A stretch of 64,000 bases of DNA, from positions 2,835,501-2,899,500 of the forward strand of contig NZ_CP047023.1 of NCBI RefSeq assembly GCF_009796765.1. The letters are read 5' to 3'. The notes beneath the pieces were generated by a model. That model saw nothing but the letters and a program-made list of their open reading frames with translations. It did not search any database and was not told the DNA's origin. Positions 28,009 to 37,953 of this stretch are shown in pieces (position 1 is the stretch's first letter; the number at the start of each line of letters is the position of its first letter). Position numbers and translations under genes: made by a program. The DNA is from Paraglaciecola sp. L3A3 (GTDB lineage: Bacteria; Pseudomonadota; Gammaproteobacteria; Enterobacterales; Alteromonadaceae).

Positions 28009-30375
28009 ATGGATAAAAACATATCTCGTCGCTCTGCTCTAAAAATGTTTGCTGCCGGTGTGGTAGCAACAGGTGTTTCTAGCTGCCAAACTAATACCAA
28101 AGTAATGACATCGGCAATTGTCAAAACCGCGACTAATCCCAACCGTGATAGTTGGCATAAAACTCACGATAGAGTTTGGTTAGGTGGTGAATATTGGGCA
28201 AACCCAATGGAAGATTGGCGTGTAATCGATGGTGGTGCAGAATGTTTATCTAGAGGTGGCAATCGAAGTGTTCATTCTCTTACTCATCAACTGACCTATG
28301 TAGATCAAACGTTTTCTATTTCTGTACAACTAGCTCGATTGGAAAAGCACCATAATGATGGTGGTGCAGGTCTACGTTTAGGTGTCAAAAGTGAGTTAAA
28401 TGAATACCGCAGTAATTGTTTTGTGCAACAAGGTTACGATCTGGGGATTAAAAATAATGACCTGATGTTAGGTGGCAATACTACACCTTTAAACATACAA
28501 CTCGATAAACAAGCTGTCACATTAGAATTAGTCGGCACACCTCAATCAGGTGCAATGTCATTAGAACTTACAGCAAAACTAAGTGACTCTGGTAGAGTGA
28601 TTGGCAGTTTAACTCACTTGGTACCGGCCTCAGAGTTATTAGGTAATATTGCCCTAGTGAGTAATTTTTCAATCCCATCAGTGACCCTAGAACAAATCCC
28701 AGAAAACAAATTAGGTAGTCGATATCGTTTTAGTAATTGGATTATGCAAGGTGATGCATTATCGGTTCATGATGAGCGAAAATTTGGTCCTATTCTCTGG
28801 ACCATGTATTCCCTAAGTGATTCCCGAGCAGCTGAAGGTTTTGTAATGAAACTAAGCGCTTATACAGGTCCAATAGGCAATAAAGACAATCAAAAAATTG
28901 AGCTACAGGTTCAACGCAATAACCAATGGATATCACTTGGTAAACAAACTATCAATCATGATGGCTGGTTAGCAACATTCCGGATTGCCAACTGGAGCGA
29001 AAAACAAGACACCCCATTCAGAGTGGTATACCTTGAAAAACATTCAGATGGTACAGCAACACCAGACATATATACGGGCAATATAAAAGCTAACCCTACT
29101 AGTAGCAAGCTACGTATGGCCGCCCTAACCTGCCAAAATGACTATGGATTCCCCTATGAACCTGTTGCGCAAAATGTCGAGAAACTAACCCCAGATATTG
29201 TATTTTTCTCCGGAGACCAAATTTATGAAAGTCATGGTGGTTTCGGTATTGTGCGGAGTCCTGACAACTTAGCTATCCTCAACTATTTGCGCAAGTTCTA
29301 TCAATTTGGTTGGTCTTTTAAAGAAGTCATGCGTAATCAACCGACTATTTGTTTACCCGACGATCACGATGTTCTACAAGGTAACTTGTGGGGTGAAGGT
29401 GGCGCCAAAATGCAAAATATAGAGAAAGATCCCACTGCAAGTGTGTTAGGCGGTTATATAGACTCTGCGCGCGTGGTAAACATGGTACATAGAACTACAC
29501 TTAATCATCACCCTGATCCCTACGATCCAACCCCAACAAATGGTATAAGCTCATATTATGGCGAGATGTTATATGGCGGAGTGAGTTTTGCCATCATAGC
29601 TGACAGACAGTGGAAGAGCGGCCCTGAGCGTATTGGTGTGGCTGTGGGAGAAACCGGTCAGGATGAAGATCCTCTATCTTATAACCCTGCATTTAATCCA
29701 CCGGGATTAGATTTGTTAGGTAAACGTCAAGAAGACTTTCTGGTTCAATGGGGGAATGATTGGCGTGGACACACTTTAAAAGCAGTATTAAGCCAAACTG
29801 TATTCGCCGGAATTTCTACTCACCAACCTTTACCTAACCGTTTCTTAAAATACGATTTTGATTCAAGTGGTTGGCCGGCATCAGCCCGAGACCGCGCAAT
29901 AGATGTCATGCGCGACTCTATGGCACTACACATTTGCGGCGATACACATTTAGGTTCGTTATCACAATATGGAGTGCATCAACAAAGAGATAGTAACTGG
30001 GCCTTTTGTACCCCAGCCATTTCAGCAGGATGGCCACGTTGGTGGAAACCTGACTCTATGAATATGCCTCATAAAAACCGTCCAGCTCACGGCTTAGCTG
30101 AAACAGGTGAATATAAAGATAGTTTTGGCAATAAGATTTATGTCTATGCGGTCGGTAATCCAGTGGTAGGTAAATCAGGTAATCGATATGTTCAAGCCCA
30201 TGAAAAAGGCAGTGGTTTTGGTTTTATCACCTTTGATTCTGAAAAACGTACTTACACAATGCAAGCTTATAAATTCTTAGTGGACGTAACTGATGGTAAA
30301 GCAAGCAACCAATATCCAGGTTGGCCTGTCACTATTCATCAACAAGAAAACAAAGGTAATAATATTCTAAGTTAA
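28009..30375 (+). CDS. PhoD-like (alkaline phosphatase D family) metallophosphatase, exported
   Basis: The 788-residue protein has a twin-arginine signal (SRRSALKMFAAGVVATGVSSC), whose final cysteine may be a lipobox. Residues about 60-340 form beta-rich accessory domains. The PhoD-like metal-binding core is at about 370-740, with the metal motifs FFSGDQIYES, LPDDHDV and LHICGDTHLGSL. Substrate could be a phosphoester or a sulfate-like group on glycans. A predicted GntR operator sits just upstream, tying it to the agar locus. A terminator follows. AGGTAG serves as ribosome site. Confidence 0.83.
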   Translation: MDKNISRRSALKMFAAGVVATGVSSCQTNTKVMTSAIVKTATNPNRDSWHKTHDRVWLGGEYWANPMEDWRVIDGGAECLSRGGNRSVHSLTHQLTYVDQTFSISVQLARLEKHHNDGGAGLRLGVKSELNEYRSNCFVQQGYDLGIKNNDLMLGGNTTPLNIQLDKQAVTLELVGTPQSGAMSLELTAKLSDSGRVIGSLTHLVPASELLGNIALVSNFSIPSVTLEQIPENKLGSRYRFSNWIMQGDALSVHDERKFGPILWTMYSLSDSRAAEGFVMKLSAYTGPIGNKDNQKIELQVQRNNQWISLGKQTINHDGWLATFRIANWSEKQDTPFRVVYLEKHSDGTATPDIYTGNIKANPTSSKLRMAALTCQNDYGFPYEPVAQNVEKLTPDIVFFSGDQIYESHGGFGIVRSPDNLAILNYLRKFYQFGWSFKEVMRNQPTICLPDDHDVLQGNLWGEGGAKMQNIEKDPTASVLGGYIDSARVVNMVHRTTLNHHPDPYDPTPTNGISSYYGEMLYGGVSFAIIADRQWKSGPERIGVAVGETGQDEDPLSYNPAFNPPGLDLLGKRQEDFLVQWGNDWRGHTLKAVLSQTVFAGISTHQPLPNRFLKYDFDSSGWPASARDRAIDVMRDSMALHICGDTHLGSLSQYGVHQQRDSNWAFCTPAISAGWPRWWKPDSMNMPHKNRPAHGLAETGEYKDSFGNKIYVYAVGNPVVGKSGNRYVQAHEKGSGFGFITFDSEKRTYTMQAYKFLVDVTDGKASNQYPGWPVTIHQQENKGNNILS

Positions 30376-30400
30376 TTAATATTATTAAACCGAATCAAAC

Positions 30401-30428
30401 AAAAACGGCCTTTTAAAGGCCGTTTTTT
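30401..30428. terminator. Intrinsic terminator after the PhoD-like gene
   Basis: AAAAACGGCCTTT / AAAGGCCGTTTTT forms a 13-bp stem with a single-base loop and runs of A and T on the two sides. It can act on both strands and closes the plus-strand gene. The rest of the 258-bp gap to the GH50 gene shows nothing else. Confidence 0.9.
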
Positions 30429-30633
30429 TGTACCGAAAAATATGCTTATCTGAATTTAAACGCGCCCTATGATTAAGGTTTAAGCACCAATAACTTTTTA
30501 AGGATTATAAAGACAAACGACAGAAGGGCCTAGAATTAAATAATGATATTCAACAAAGTGCAGCTTAGTCAGAAACAAAGCCGCACGTTAGATTGAGTTA
30601 ACAATATGAATTTAAAAAATGACTTTAAGTTTG

Positions 30634-32997
30634 TTATTTTTTATCCGCTAATTTTTTAAATTTTCGCGTATAAATTTTACTATTAAAAGATTTTGCTGCT
30701 TTAACCATCTCTGTATAAGGCGTATCGGTAACACTGACAAAACCGACATTATAATTTTCACCATCATAAGCACGACCTGTTAGAGGCGAATCTATATATT
30801 GAAACCAATGTGCTCCAACAAAATACGGATTATCAATCACAGAATTCATATAATCCTGATACATACGACCCCTATCCGCTTGGCTTTGTGCATGCACCAA
30901 TCCAGGGTTGAATAAACCAGTATCAGTAGCACCAATGTGGAATTCGCCAATAATGCTTGGCATATCTATTTCAGCTAAAAAAGCCCAATGGTCCTTTTGT
31001 AATCCTTCTTTGTAATAGTTATAACTCACCACATCTGCATGTTTTGCCGCAGCTTTTACAATTTCAGGCGTCATACCCCAATCAGCGAAGCGAACCCCCA
31101 TATACATATGATTAGGCATTACACGTTTCACTTCTGCGTTTACTACTGCAAAATATTTCTCCGCATAAGTAAACAACATGGTAGCAAAATCACTTTGCAT
31201 TGCATCAATAACTCCTGTTAATTCAAAACCTTGAGCAACATCTTGCCAGCTAGAAAAGTCAGTTCCCCATACCTTATTCAATGCCTGAATATTTGCATAA
31301 TTATCTCTTAACAAGCGGGTAAATACCGCTTTAGTTGGGCTTTCGTCATCTGCTTTAGACAAAGTATTAATCACTATACCGTACTGACTTTGCAAACTAC
31401 CTTCTCGGCCCCAACTTTTTTCATTATCAATAAACACCCCTACACACCAAGGGTTACCTTGTACTTCTTCAGCAATGGCTTCTGCGGTTACTCGAGCACG
31501 TACTACAAATAAGGGGTCGAAAGGATCAGGCAGTGCTGACCAATAATCGTCGCCACTACTGACAGTTTTAAAATCACCAATGATCCAGCCGTTAGCAAAA
31601 TATGGGACTTGTTGTTGGGCGTAAAAACTGGGATCTATCCAGTTACCAAAAGAAGTAAAGCCCCAGTTATTCATTCGATTTAATGTAGTTTGTTGCCAAT
31701 CTTGCATAAATGACTCAGTCGTGGTTTCACCATATTTACGCTCTAAATTTGCTCTGTAAAAACTGTATGTTTCTCCGTGTTCAACAGCACCAACATGTAC
31801 TGTTCGACGATAACCAAAATGATTAGCTAAAGGGTCATCGTAACTCGGCAACCAAGTAAACATATTACTACGCAAAGATGATGCCTGATAGCGAGTGTAT
31901 AAAGCAGAACCTGAAATCGACCCTAACCCTTTGGAGTCTTCTGGGGTTAAATCATTTTTATCCCTTTGCACAATCATACTTTTATCAAAATCATAACCTG
32001 TTATGGTTGAGGTATTCGACATTCTGACATTAGCAAGGCCGTGAGAGAAAAACAGATAACCTTCAGGGTCAACTAAAGACCATTGCCCGTCAATTTTGGT
32101 GGTTCTAAAATAACCTGTGGCATCTAATTTAGGGCCATTTTTCCAACCACCAAATTTCGAGCGGTCAGCCATGAGTTTACCGTCTAAGGTATTTTCTTCT
32201 TGTTCTTTATTGCTTAATAGCTCGGCAAGAGAATGTACTTTGTCCGGAAATTCGACCTTAGCGTTTTGACCAAATTGGTCCACCACATGTGTTAAATTAT
32301 CCAGATCATATTGACCACCTTTAATAAGGCGTACGTTATCTATAACTAATTTTCTATCGTGCAACAAACTGGTCATTGAAATCTTGATACTGGTAATTTG
32401 GGTTAAGTCGAGCTCTTTCACGCCCCAGCGCCAAGTAACGGGTGTAGTTGGGTCATCAGCACTTTTAGGGTTAGAGCGAATACCCGTTTCAAAACCTAAG
32501 TCGCCGCCGGCTAATTCTATGCTGTATGTGCCATTAGACTGCTCTGGTACTATCACACTGCGGTTGTGTGTTTGGCCTTTCCCATCAGCCACAGTGACAT
32601 AAATTTGGGCTGATAAATCCAATGGGTTAGCAATATCTAACGCGACTTTGAACGGCCCTTTGTCACTCCAATCCCATTTGTCTTTTGGCGTAAAGGCAAA
32701 TGAGGTTTTGTAATTATCTTTAGCTTTTAAGGTTAGTGCTAGAGCTTGTTTGCCTTGGGTTACCCCTTTTCCAGATGTAACAAACTCAGTATCTACATTT
32801 TCAAATTTGATCTTAGAAAGTTGTTCCGCATTTTCAAAATCAAATAAAAGCATTAGTTGTTCAATCTGAACTTGGCTATTAGCGTCTTTTTTTGACTGCG
32901 ATTCATTTGAATCTGAACCACTACAGCCGACAACTAATGATGTGCTGGCGATAGTCGAGAGTAATATACCCCACGCTTTAGTGCGTTTTTGAAACAT
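30634..32997 (-). CDS. GH50 family beta-agarase, lipoprotein
   Basis: The 787-residue protein has a lipoprotein signal (STSLVVGC, Cys25). A beta-sandwich carbohydrate-binding-like domain spans about 45-225. The GH50 TIM barrel (about 280-770) is introduced by GYFRTTKIDGQWSLVDPEGY. The two catalytic glutamates are recognisable: E526 in FIDNEKSWG (acid/base) and E685 in IIGEFHIGA (nucleophile). GH50 enzymes release neoagarobiose or neoagarotetraose from agarose. It sits behind AGGAGATATGC 27 bases after the DUF6786-like gene, so they are likely cotranscribed. Surface or periplasmic attachment fits stepwise processing before GH117. Confidence 0.93.
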   Translation of the reverse strand: MFQKRTKAWGILLSTIASTSLVVGCSGSDSNESQSKKDANSQVQIEQLMLLFDFENAEQLSKIKFENVDTEFVTSGKGVTQGKQALALTLKAKDNYKTSFAFTPKDKWDWSDKGPFKVALDIANPLDLSAQIYVTVADGKGQTHNRSVIVPEQSNGTYSIELAGGDLGFETGIRSNPKSADDPTTPVTWRWGVKELDLTQITSIKISMTSLLHDRKLVIDNVRLIKGGQYDLDNLTHVVDQFGQNAKVEFPDKVHSLAELLSNKEQEENTLDGKLMADRSKFGGWKNGPKLDATGYFRTTKIDGQWSLVDPEGYLFFSHGLANVRMSNTSTITGYDFDKSMIVQRDKNDLTPEDSKGLGSISGSALYTRYQASSLRSNMFTWLPSYDDPLANHFGYRRTVHVGAVEHGETYSFYRANLERKYGETTTESFMQDWQQTTLNRMNNWGFTSFGNWIDPSFYAQQQVPYFANGWIIGDFKTVSSGDDYWSALPDPFDPLFVVRARVTAEAIAEEVQGNPWCVGVFIDNEKSWGREGSLQSQYGIVINTLSKADDESPTKAVFTRLLRDNYANIQALNKVWGTDFSSWQDVAQGFELTGVIDAMQSDFATMLFTYAEKYFAVVNAEVKRVMPNHMYMGVRFADWGMTPEIVKAAAKHADVVSYNYYKEGLQKDHWAFLAEIDMPSIIGEFHIGATDTGLFNPGLVHAQSQADRGRMYQDYMNSVIDNPYFVGAHWFQYIDSPLTGRAYDGENYNVGFVSVTDTPYTEMVKAAKSFNSKIYTRKFKKLADKK

Positions 32998-33024
32998 GCA
33001 TATCTCCTAGATATTCAACTAAAA

Positions 33025-34236
33025 TTAATCACTAAATACAGTCAAAGCTGTGTTTAGTGACAATCCAAAAAGTTTCTTAGTTATTTTATTAAGGTGTTTT
33101 TCATCACCTTGAAAATGATAAGTATTTTGAAAATGTTGCTGACTTTGTCCCACTTTTAATTCACGGGCACTTGATGATGTCTCTAGCTCATAAAAAGGTC
33201 CAAAAGGCCCTTCTCCATCGACTAGTCCGTCATTAAAGACATTAATTACATCACCTTTATAAGGGTGGTAATTTTCTTCATACCAGACTGAATTGTTGTA
33301 AAGTTCATTAGCAGAATTGAGTTGAAATTCAAATATTGTCAGTAGTTTTGCAGTTTTATCGTAACTGCCCATAAGATCAGTAGCATTAGCCGCTGGGATA
33401 CCAATTTTATTCATATAATGGGCATCTGCTTTATAATACACCACTCCATTTTTGATCTGAGCATGCGACGTTTTAGTCGGCGTAAAGTAACTGGTTACCT
33501 CAGCCAATTGACCTTTAATAGGTATAAAAATAACTGTGGTATCACTCGGTTCAAAAGCACCTAACTCCCAAATTGATAACAAACCTGTCCCTTTTCGCCA
33601 ATCATGTTGACTAATATTGGTAATTTCAGTTCGCGCTGAAAACCCCACAACAGATAGATTATCATCAAGATCAATTGACAAATTTTCGGCTATTTTAGTG
33701 GCGGCAAATAATTCAATTTTACGCTCTACAGATAATTCGAAGGTGAAACCAAAATGATTTTGAATGGAGATATTTTGTTTAAAATTAGCGACAGAATCAG
33801 ATTGTGCTATCAAAGTGAAAGGTTGCAAAGAAACCGCGTCTTGCACTTGAATATTGTTGACGGTCCTAGGTTTTCCTGGTTTAAAAAAAACCGAATAAGG
33901 GCCCGTTTCAGGACCAAACCATAAACGAGAAGCCCCACCAGTAACTGAATTGTTATCTGTATTAGGTGTTGCTAAGTATTCAAAATTAGACCAGCCTAAC
34001 GTTTGACCTAACTCTCCATCGGCACTGGTGACCATCACTCGGCCTTGAAATTCAGCTAACACAGCGGCCCGAGATTTGCCTTGTTTAAGTATAATTGGTT
34101 TATGCTGAATCGATAGTTGTTGTATCGCTTGATTAAAAGTTTGTTTACTTGCCACAGGATAAGCAACCAGACTAGTGGTAATCAGTAATCGAACGAACCA
34201 ATTTATGTCCTTACGCACCATGCTAAACATACTCAT
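33025..34236 (-). CDS. Exported DUF6786-like protein
   Basis: The protein of about 403 residues has a hydrophobic N-terminal signal (WFVRLLITTSLVAYPVAS). The mature part is beta-rich, with segments such as GASRLWFGPETGPYSVFF, EITNISQHDWRKGTGLLSIWELGAFEPSDTTVIFIP and VYYKADAHYMNKIGIP. These recall the DUF6786/DUF4380-type galactose-mutarotase-like folds that recur in polysaccharide loci. No catalytic residue can be named. It lies between the GH117 and GH50 genes on the same strand and precedes GH50 by 27 bases. I start it at ATG 34236; a TTG at 34245 is possible. Confidence 0.65.
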   Translation of the reverse strand: MSMFSMVRKDINWFVRLLITTSLVAYPVASKQTFNQAIQQLSIQHKPIILKQGKSRAAVLAEFQGRVMVTSADGELGQTLGWSNFEYLATPNTDNNSVTGGASRLWFGPETGPYSVFFKPGKPRTVNNIQVQDAVSLQPFTLIAQSDSVANFKQNISIQNHFGFTFELSVERKIELFAATKIAENLSIDLDDNLSVVGFSARTEITNISQHDWRKGTGLLSIWELGAFEPSDTTVIFIPIKGQLAEVTSYFTPTKTSHAQIKNGVVYYKADAHYMNKIGIPAANATDLMGSYDKTAKLLTIFEFQLNSANELYNNSVWYEENYHPYKGDVINVFNDGLVDGEGPFGPFYELETSSSARELKVGQSQQHFQNTYHFQGDEKHLNKITKKLFGLSLNTALTVFSD

Positions 34237-34458
34237 CTCACACAACTTAATAAATGGGTCTGGCGATATATATTTCTAATAATTGCTAATCCAAGCTTTT
34301 ATAAAAACATTTTGCCGATAACTGGTATCTGCAATTTACTGAGTTATTGACTAAAAATGGGGAGATTAAACAATTGATGTAGAATCTCCCGGCAGCCACA
34401 ACTTTTTATACCTCTGTTGAAATAAATCAACTGAATAATAAAGAGCTGTTAACTATAA

Positions 34459-35538
34459 TTAGTGAGAGTTTTGAAATGTTCCCGCATCTAAAACTTGTTT
34501 ACGTGGAACAAATTTACAGATGTAATTCCAATTCCAGCTGGCATCATACTTGTGAGTTAATCCCCAAGTGATACCCGGCGCAGGAAGAGCATTTTCTTTG
34601 TCGTCACGAAATAAACCCACTGCTTCAGGTGCTCCTTTAACATGGGCTTTAATTTCAAAATTAATGCCATCAGGTGCAAATTGAACCGTATTTTTTTCCG
34701 GACCATCTGTGGTGATAAGTGAGGCAATCCCACCTTGGAAATTCCACACAACCACTTCATGTCCACTATTAGAAATAGGGTTAAATTCAGACTTGATATA
34801 TGGACCTAGAATATTGTCTGCTATTGCTACACCATGTTTTATTTCACGTCCGCCCATGTTCATCTCTTCACCCATAGTTTCTCCTTTATAATAAAGGTAA
34901 AATTTATTGTTGAAGAAAACGACACATGGATCATGTACTTTATGGCTATCAAAACTTCCTTTAGACTTAACATGAAAACGGTTATCTTGGTCGCCGTCCC
35001 ACTCTCCGTTCTTTGATGGGCTTAGGATTGGGGCTGTACTTTTATGCCACGGACCATCAGGCGAATCAGCCCAGGCAATAGCTACTTGTTCGTACTGTCT
35101 GTTGGTATAAGGAAATTGAACGGTTTGGTAAACTAGATAATATTTGTTGTCGTGTACTAATACTTCTGGGGTAAATACTGCGCGATCGTCAAATTCACCA
35201 GCTTCACCTCGTTGAATTGCTGGGCCTTGCTCTTTCCAAGTAATAGTATCATTTGACGTTGCATGCCAAACTTCGGTTAAATCCCAAGGAAAGACTTTAT
35301 CTTCTGGATTATCAGAACCAAAACCAACTGTTTCACCTTGGCCTTTGGTATACCAACAATGATAAACCCCATCAACTAAGATTACTGAGGTTGGGTCACG
35401 ACGGATAACACCTTCTTCAAAGGCAAAATCCCCCTTTAAATCCATAACATCAAATTCGGTTAACCATTCTGGTCCTTGTTGATCATAACCACGCTCAATC
35501 GCACGCTTAGTGGCTAAACTCATTTTATTTTGTGACAT
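34459..35538 (-). CDS. GH117 alpha-1,3-(3,6-anhydro)-L-galactosidase
   Basis: The 359-residue protein forms a five-bladed beta-propeller of the GH117 type. Its N-terminal helix-turn ([25 protein letters not shown]) is the dimer-swapping region of the family. [47 protein letters not shown] and [10 protein letters not shown] are the recognisable blade motifs with conserved acidic and histidine residues. It hydrolyses neoagarobiose to D-galactose and 3,6-anhydro-L-galactose. No signal peptide is seen, so it is probably cytosolic. The start follows GAGGTTATAAAAT. A predicted operator palindrome lies 173 bases upstream. Confidence 0.93.
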   Translation of the reverse strand: MSQNKMSLATKRAIERGYDQQGPEWLTEFDVMDLKGDFAFEEGVIRRDPTSVILVDGVYHCWYTKGQGETVGFGSDNPEDKVFPWDLTEVWHATSNDTITWKEQGPAIQRGEAGEFDDRAVFTPEVLVHDNKYYLVYQTVQFPYTNRQYEQVAIAWADSPDGPWHKSTAPILSPSKNGEWDGDQDNRFHVKSKGSFDSHKVHDPCVVFFNNKFYLYYKGETMGEEMNMGGREIKHGVAIADNILGPYIKSEFNPISNSGHEVVVWNFQGGIASLITTDGPEKNTVQFAPDGINFEIKAHVKGAPEAVGLFRDDKENALPAPGITWGLTHKYDASWNWNYICKFVPRKQVLDAGTFQNSH

Positions 35539-36002
35539 ATTTTATAACCTCGGAGAATTCTTTTTATTAATCAGAGTCAAATTACTTTAAATATTCTTAT
35601 GCTTATCATTACTCTTTAATAAATTCAAAAAACAAACAACCCTTGATAAACCAAAAATCATGCTAACTTACAATTAACATATTTATTGGCATATTAACTC
35701 AAGCCACAACAATTGTTAACAATTAATATGTGACAGGTAAATTTAAAGCGTTCATTACTCTGTTAGCAACACAGACACGTCTATTGCCTTATAACCATTA
35801 ATTAAGTTAAAATGCTTTGATGTATCAATTTTAGATATGTTTTGCTAATTGATCTTAAATTTAGGCTGTATTTTTTCATATAAGAATATTGCAGCACATA
35901 TATAAATAAAATTGTAACCTGTAGACAATAAACCATAAAACATTTGAAATCCTCCCATGATTCCCCTTACAATCCAGAATCAAAATAATAATAGGAACTA
36001 AT
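35539..36002. promoter_or_regulatory. Divergent GH117 / GntR control region
   Basis: This AT-rich 464-bp region between the divergent genes contains the longest copy of the palindrome, AATTGTTAACAATT, at 35711-35724. It can serve both GH117 and the regulator gene itself (autoregulation). No other gene or RNA is recognised. Confidence 0.6.
35711..35724. promoter_or_regulatory. Predicted GntR operator (perfect 14-bp palindrome)
   Basis: AATTGTTAACAATT has the GT-N2-AC core expected of FadR/FCD-type GntR operators. Shared 12-mers occur at three other promoters in the locus. Confidence 0.65.
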
Positions 36003-36617
36003 ATGAGCGGCACAAGACCAACAAAAATTCTATCTGTAAAAGATCAAATAGCAGAACAATTGCGTTCAGATATAATTTCTGGTGATTTGGCGCCTAATAC
36101 TAAGTTAAATGAAAAAGAACTTGCAGACCGTTTTGGTTTATCAAGGGGACCTATTAGAGATGTTATTTTACAATTAACTAAAGAAGGTCTGTTAATTTCT
36201 AAAAATAACGTTGGTGCTTCAGTTAATTGTGTTCTTGATCCAAACATGCAAAAACTAATGATCAGTTTAAGACGTAATATAGAGGTGTATGCAATTGAAA
36301 GATTACATAACACGCTAACTGACAAAAATTTTGCTGAATTAGATAAAATTCTTGATGAACTACAAGCAGCCTTTGAACGAGATGACTTCACCGAAGTAAC
36401 CAAAGTAGATATCTCTTTCCACCGGTATTTAATCTACAAAGCCGGCGGCGACGAATTAGTTAACATATGGTACCCGTTTGTTATGCGTATGCGTTTAAAC
36501 TATAAACGTATAATATCTGGTGACGCTTGTGTAGCTGAGCACAGAGCAATAGTTGACGCATTACGTAGCAGTGATGGTAATAACGCTACTAAAGCATTAA
36601 AAGCCAACATTCGATAG
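36003..36617 (+). CDS. GntR family regulator with FCD domain
   Basis: The 204-residue protein has an N-terminal winged helix (about 10-75; VKDQIAEQLRSDIISGDLAPNTKLNEKELADRFGLSRGP, seen as its parts QIAEQLRSDII and ELADRFGLSRGPIRD). A helical FCD effector domain follows at about 85-204, with HRYLIYKAGGDELV and CVAEHRAIVDAL carrying metal-type histidines. It is slightly shorter at the C-terminus than the usual 220-240 residues. It is the obvious candidate to bind the ATTGTTAACAAT palindromes, with an agar-derived sugar as effector. TAGGAACTAAT provides the ribosome site, and a terminator follows. Confidence 0.9.
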   Translation: MSGTRPTKILSVKDQIAEQLRSDIISGDLAPNTKLNEKELADRFGLSRGPIRDVILQLTKEGLLISKNNVGASVNCVLDPNMQKLMISLRRNIEVYAIERLHNTLTDKNFAELDKILDELQAAFERDDFTEVTKVDISFHRYLIYKAGGDELVNIWYPFVMRMRLNYKRIISGDACVAEHRAIVDALRSSDGNNATKALKANIR

Positions 36618-36628
36618 TTTACTATCAG

Positions 36629-36657
36629 AAGCGTTTAGCCTTTGCTAAACGCTTTTC
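36629..36657 (+). terminator. Intrinsic terminator after the GntR gene
   Basis: AAGCGTTTAGC / GCTAAACGCTT forms an 11-bp stem with a 4-base loop followed by TTCTT. Confidence 0.85.
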
Positions 36658-36672
36658 TTAATAACCCACCCC

Positions 36673-36684
36673 ATTGTTAACAAT
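36673..36684. promoter_or_regulatory. Predicted GntR operator upstream of the NHL gene
   Basis: The perfect ATTGTTAACAAT lies 189 bases before the ATG at 36874 and about 28 bases upstream of a TACAAT -10-like element (36713-36718). Confidence 0.65.
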
Positions 36685-36873
36685 TCACTATTTACTTGCT
36701 TTTCAAACTTGCTACAATCTTTTCTATAAACTATTTAATCTTATTAAGTCAATTTGATGTAGCAGATCAAATTGTCATGTCTATTTATTAATCCCAAAAT
36801 ATTATTTATACATATTTAGCCTTTTGCGCAATACAGTTTGTTCTGAATATAGAAACCTAAACAAGAGAAATCT

Positions 36874-37953
36874 ATGACTTTAACTCCTTCAACTTTACCT
36901 AAATCAAAATTAAATCCCCATGGAAAAATTGTTGGTGCTGGCAACTTTCAGTACCGAATAGACATGCATTGGGGACAACTCGATCCCAGTTTGTATCCTG
37001 TAGAAAACTGCCATGATTTAGCCATTGACTCGCAAGGCCGTATTTTGATGATCACCGACAATGTAAAAAACAATATTATTATCTACAACAAAGAGGGGGA
37101 GTTATTAGAAGCATGGGGTACAGAATTTCCTGGTGGTCATTCACTTAAAGTCGTCAACGAGAACGGTCAAGATTTTTTATATGTAGTGGATAGTGGCTGG
37201 TTGCTAAACCCTAAGTGGGATGGCGTTTCTACAGATGCATGGGATTCGCCTTATAATAAGGTAGTATCACAAAGTGGCTTCATTGCTAAACTCACAATCG
37301 AAGGGCGTCTAATATATACAATTGGTCATCCACAAACGATTGGAGTGTACAAACCTGAACAAGCATTTCGACCTACAGATATCGCTATTGCCGACAATGG
37401 CGACCTATATGTAACAGATGGGTACGGTTCAGACTATGTTTTACAGTATGACAAACAAGGCCGCTACATTCGTCATTGGGGTGGTCACGATAATCAAGAT
37501 AGTGACTTAAATCTAGCGAATACCCATGGCATCAGAATTGATAACCGACAGGCTGGTGAAGCCCATTTAATTATTAGCTCCCGTGCAGAAAGAGCTTTAA
37601 AATTATTCACTATGCAAGGCGAATACATCAAAACTATTGCCACTCCTGGAGCATACATAGGCGCACCTGTCTTAAAAGGTAGCTATGGTTTTGCCCCTGT
37701 CTGTTGGTCTCATGTAGATGAAACTAACGCAGTAGATTCAGGTTTTATTTGTATTCTTGATAAAGAAAATAAAGTGATTGCTAATTTAGGTGGCACCCAA
37801 CCTGAGTATGTTGATGGCGTGTTACAACCTATGTGTTCTACTTGGGATGTCTTTAATCATTGTCATACAGTATGTATTGATGAAAATGACAACCTATATG
37901 TAGGTCAATGGAGAGCGAATCAAAGTTATCCTATTAAATTAGAAAAACTATAA
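36874..37953 (+). CDS. NHL-repeat beta-propeller protein
   Basis: The 359-residue protein is built of NHL-type beta-propeller repeats: CHDLAIDSQGRILMITDN, PTDIAIADNGDLYVTDGYGSD, NTHGIRIDN and CHTVCIDENDNLYVGQW. It is similar to the 6-bladed peptidyl-alpha-hydroxyglycine lyase-like family often found in polysaccharide loci. No signal peptide is seen. Enzymatic function is uncertain; lactonase- or lyase-type chemistry on a sugar acid would fit the propeller fold. A predicted GntR operator lies upstream. AAGAGAAATCT precedes the ATG. Confidence 0.75.
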   Translation: MTLTPSTLPKSKLNPHGKIVGAGNFQYRIDMHWGQLDPSLYPVENCHDLAIDSQGRILMITDNVKNNIIIYNKEGELLEAWGTEFPGGHSLKVVNENGQDFLYVVDSGWLLNPKWDGVSTDAWDSPYNKVVSQSGFIAKLTIEGRLIYTIGHPQTIGVYKPEQAFRPTDIAIADNGDLYVTDGYGSDYVLQYDKQGRYIRHWGGHDNQDSDLNLANTHGIRIDNRQAGEAHLIISSRAERALKLFTMQGEYIKTIATPGAYIGAPVLKGSYGFAPVCWSHVDETNAVDSGFICILDKENKVIANLGGTQPEYVDGVLQPMCSTWDVFNHCHTVCIDENDNLYVGQWRANQSYPIKLEKL

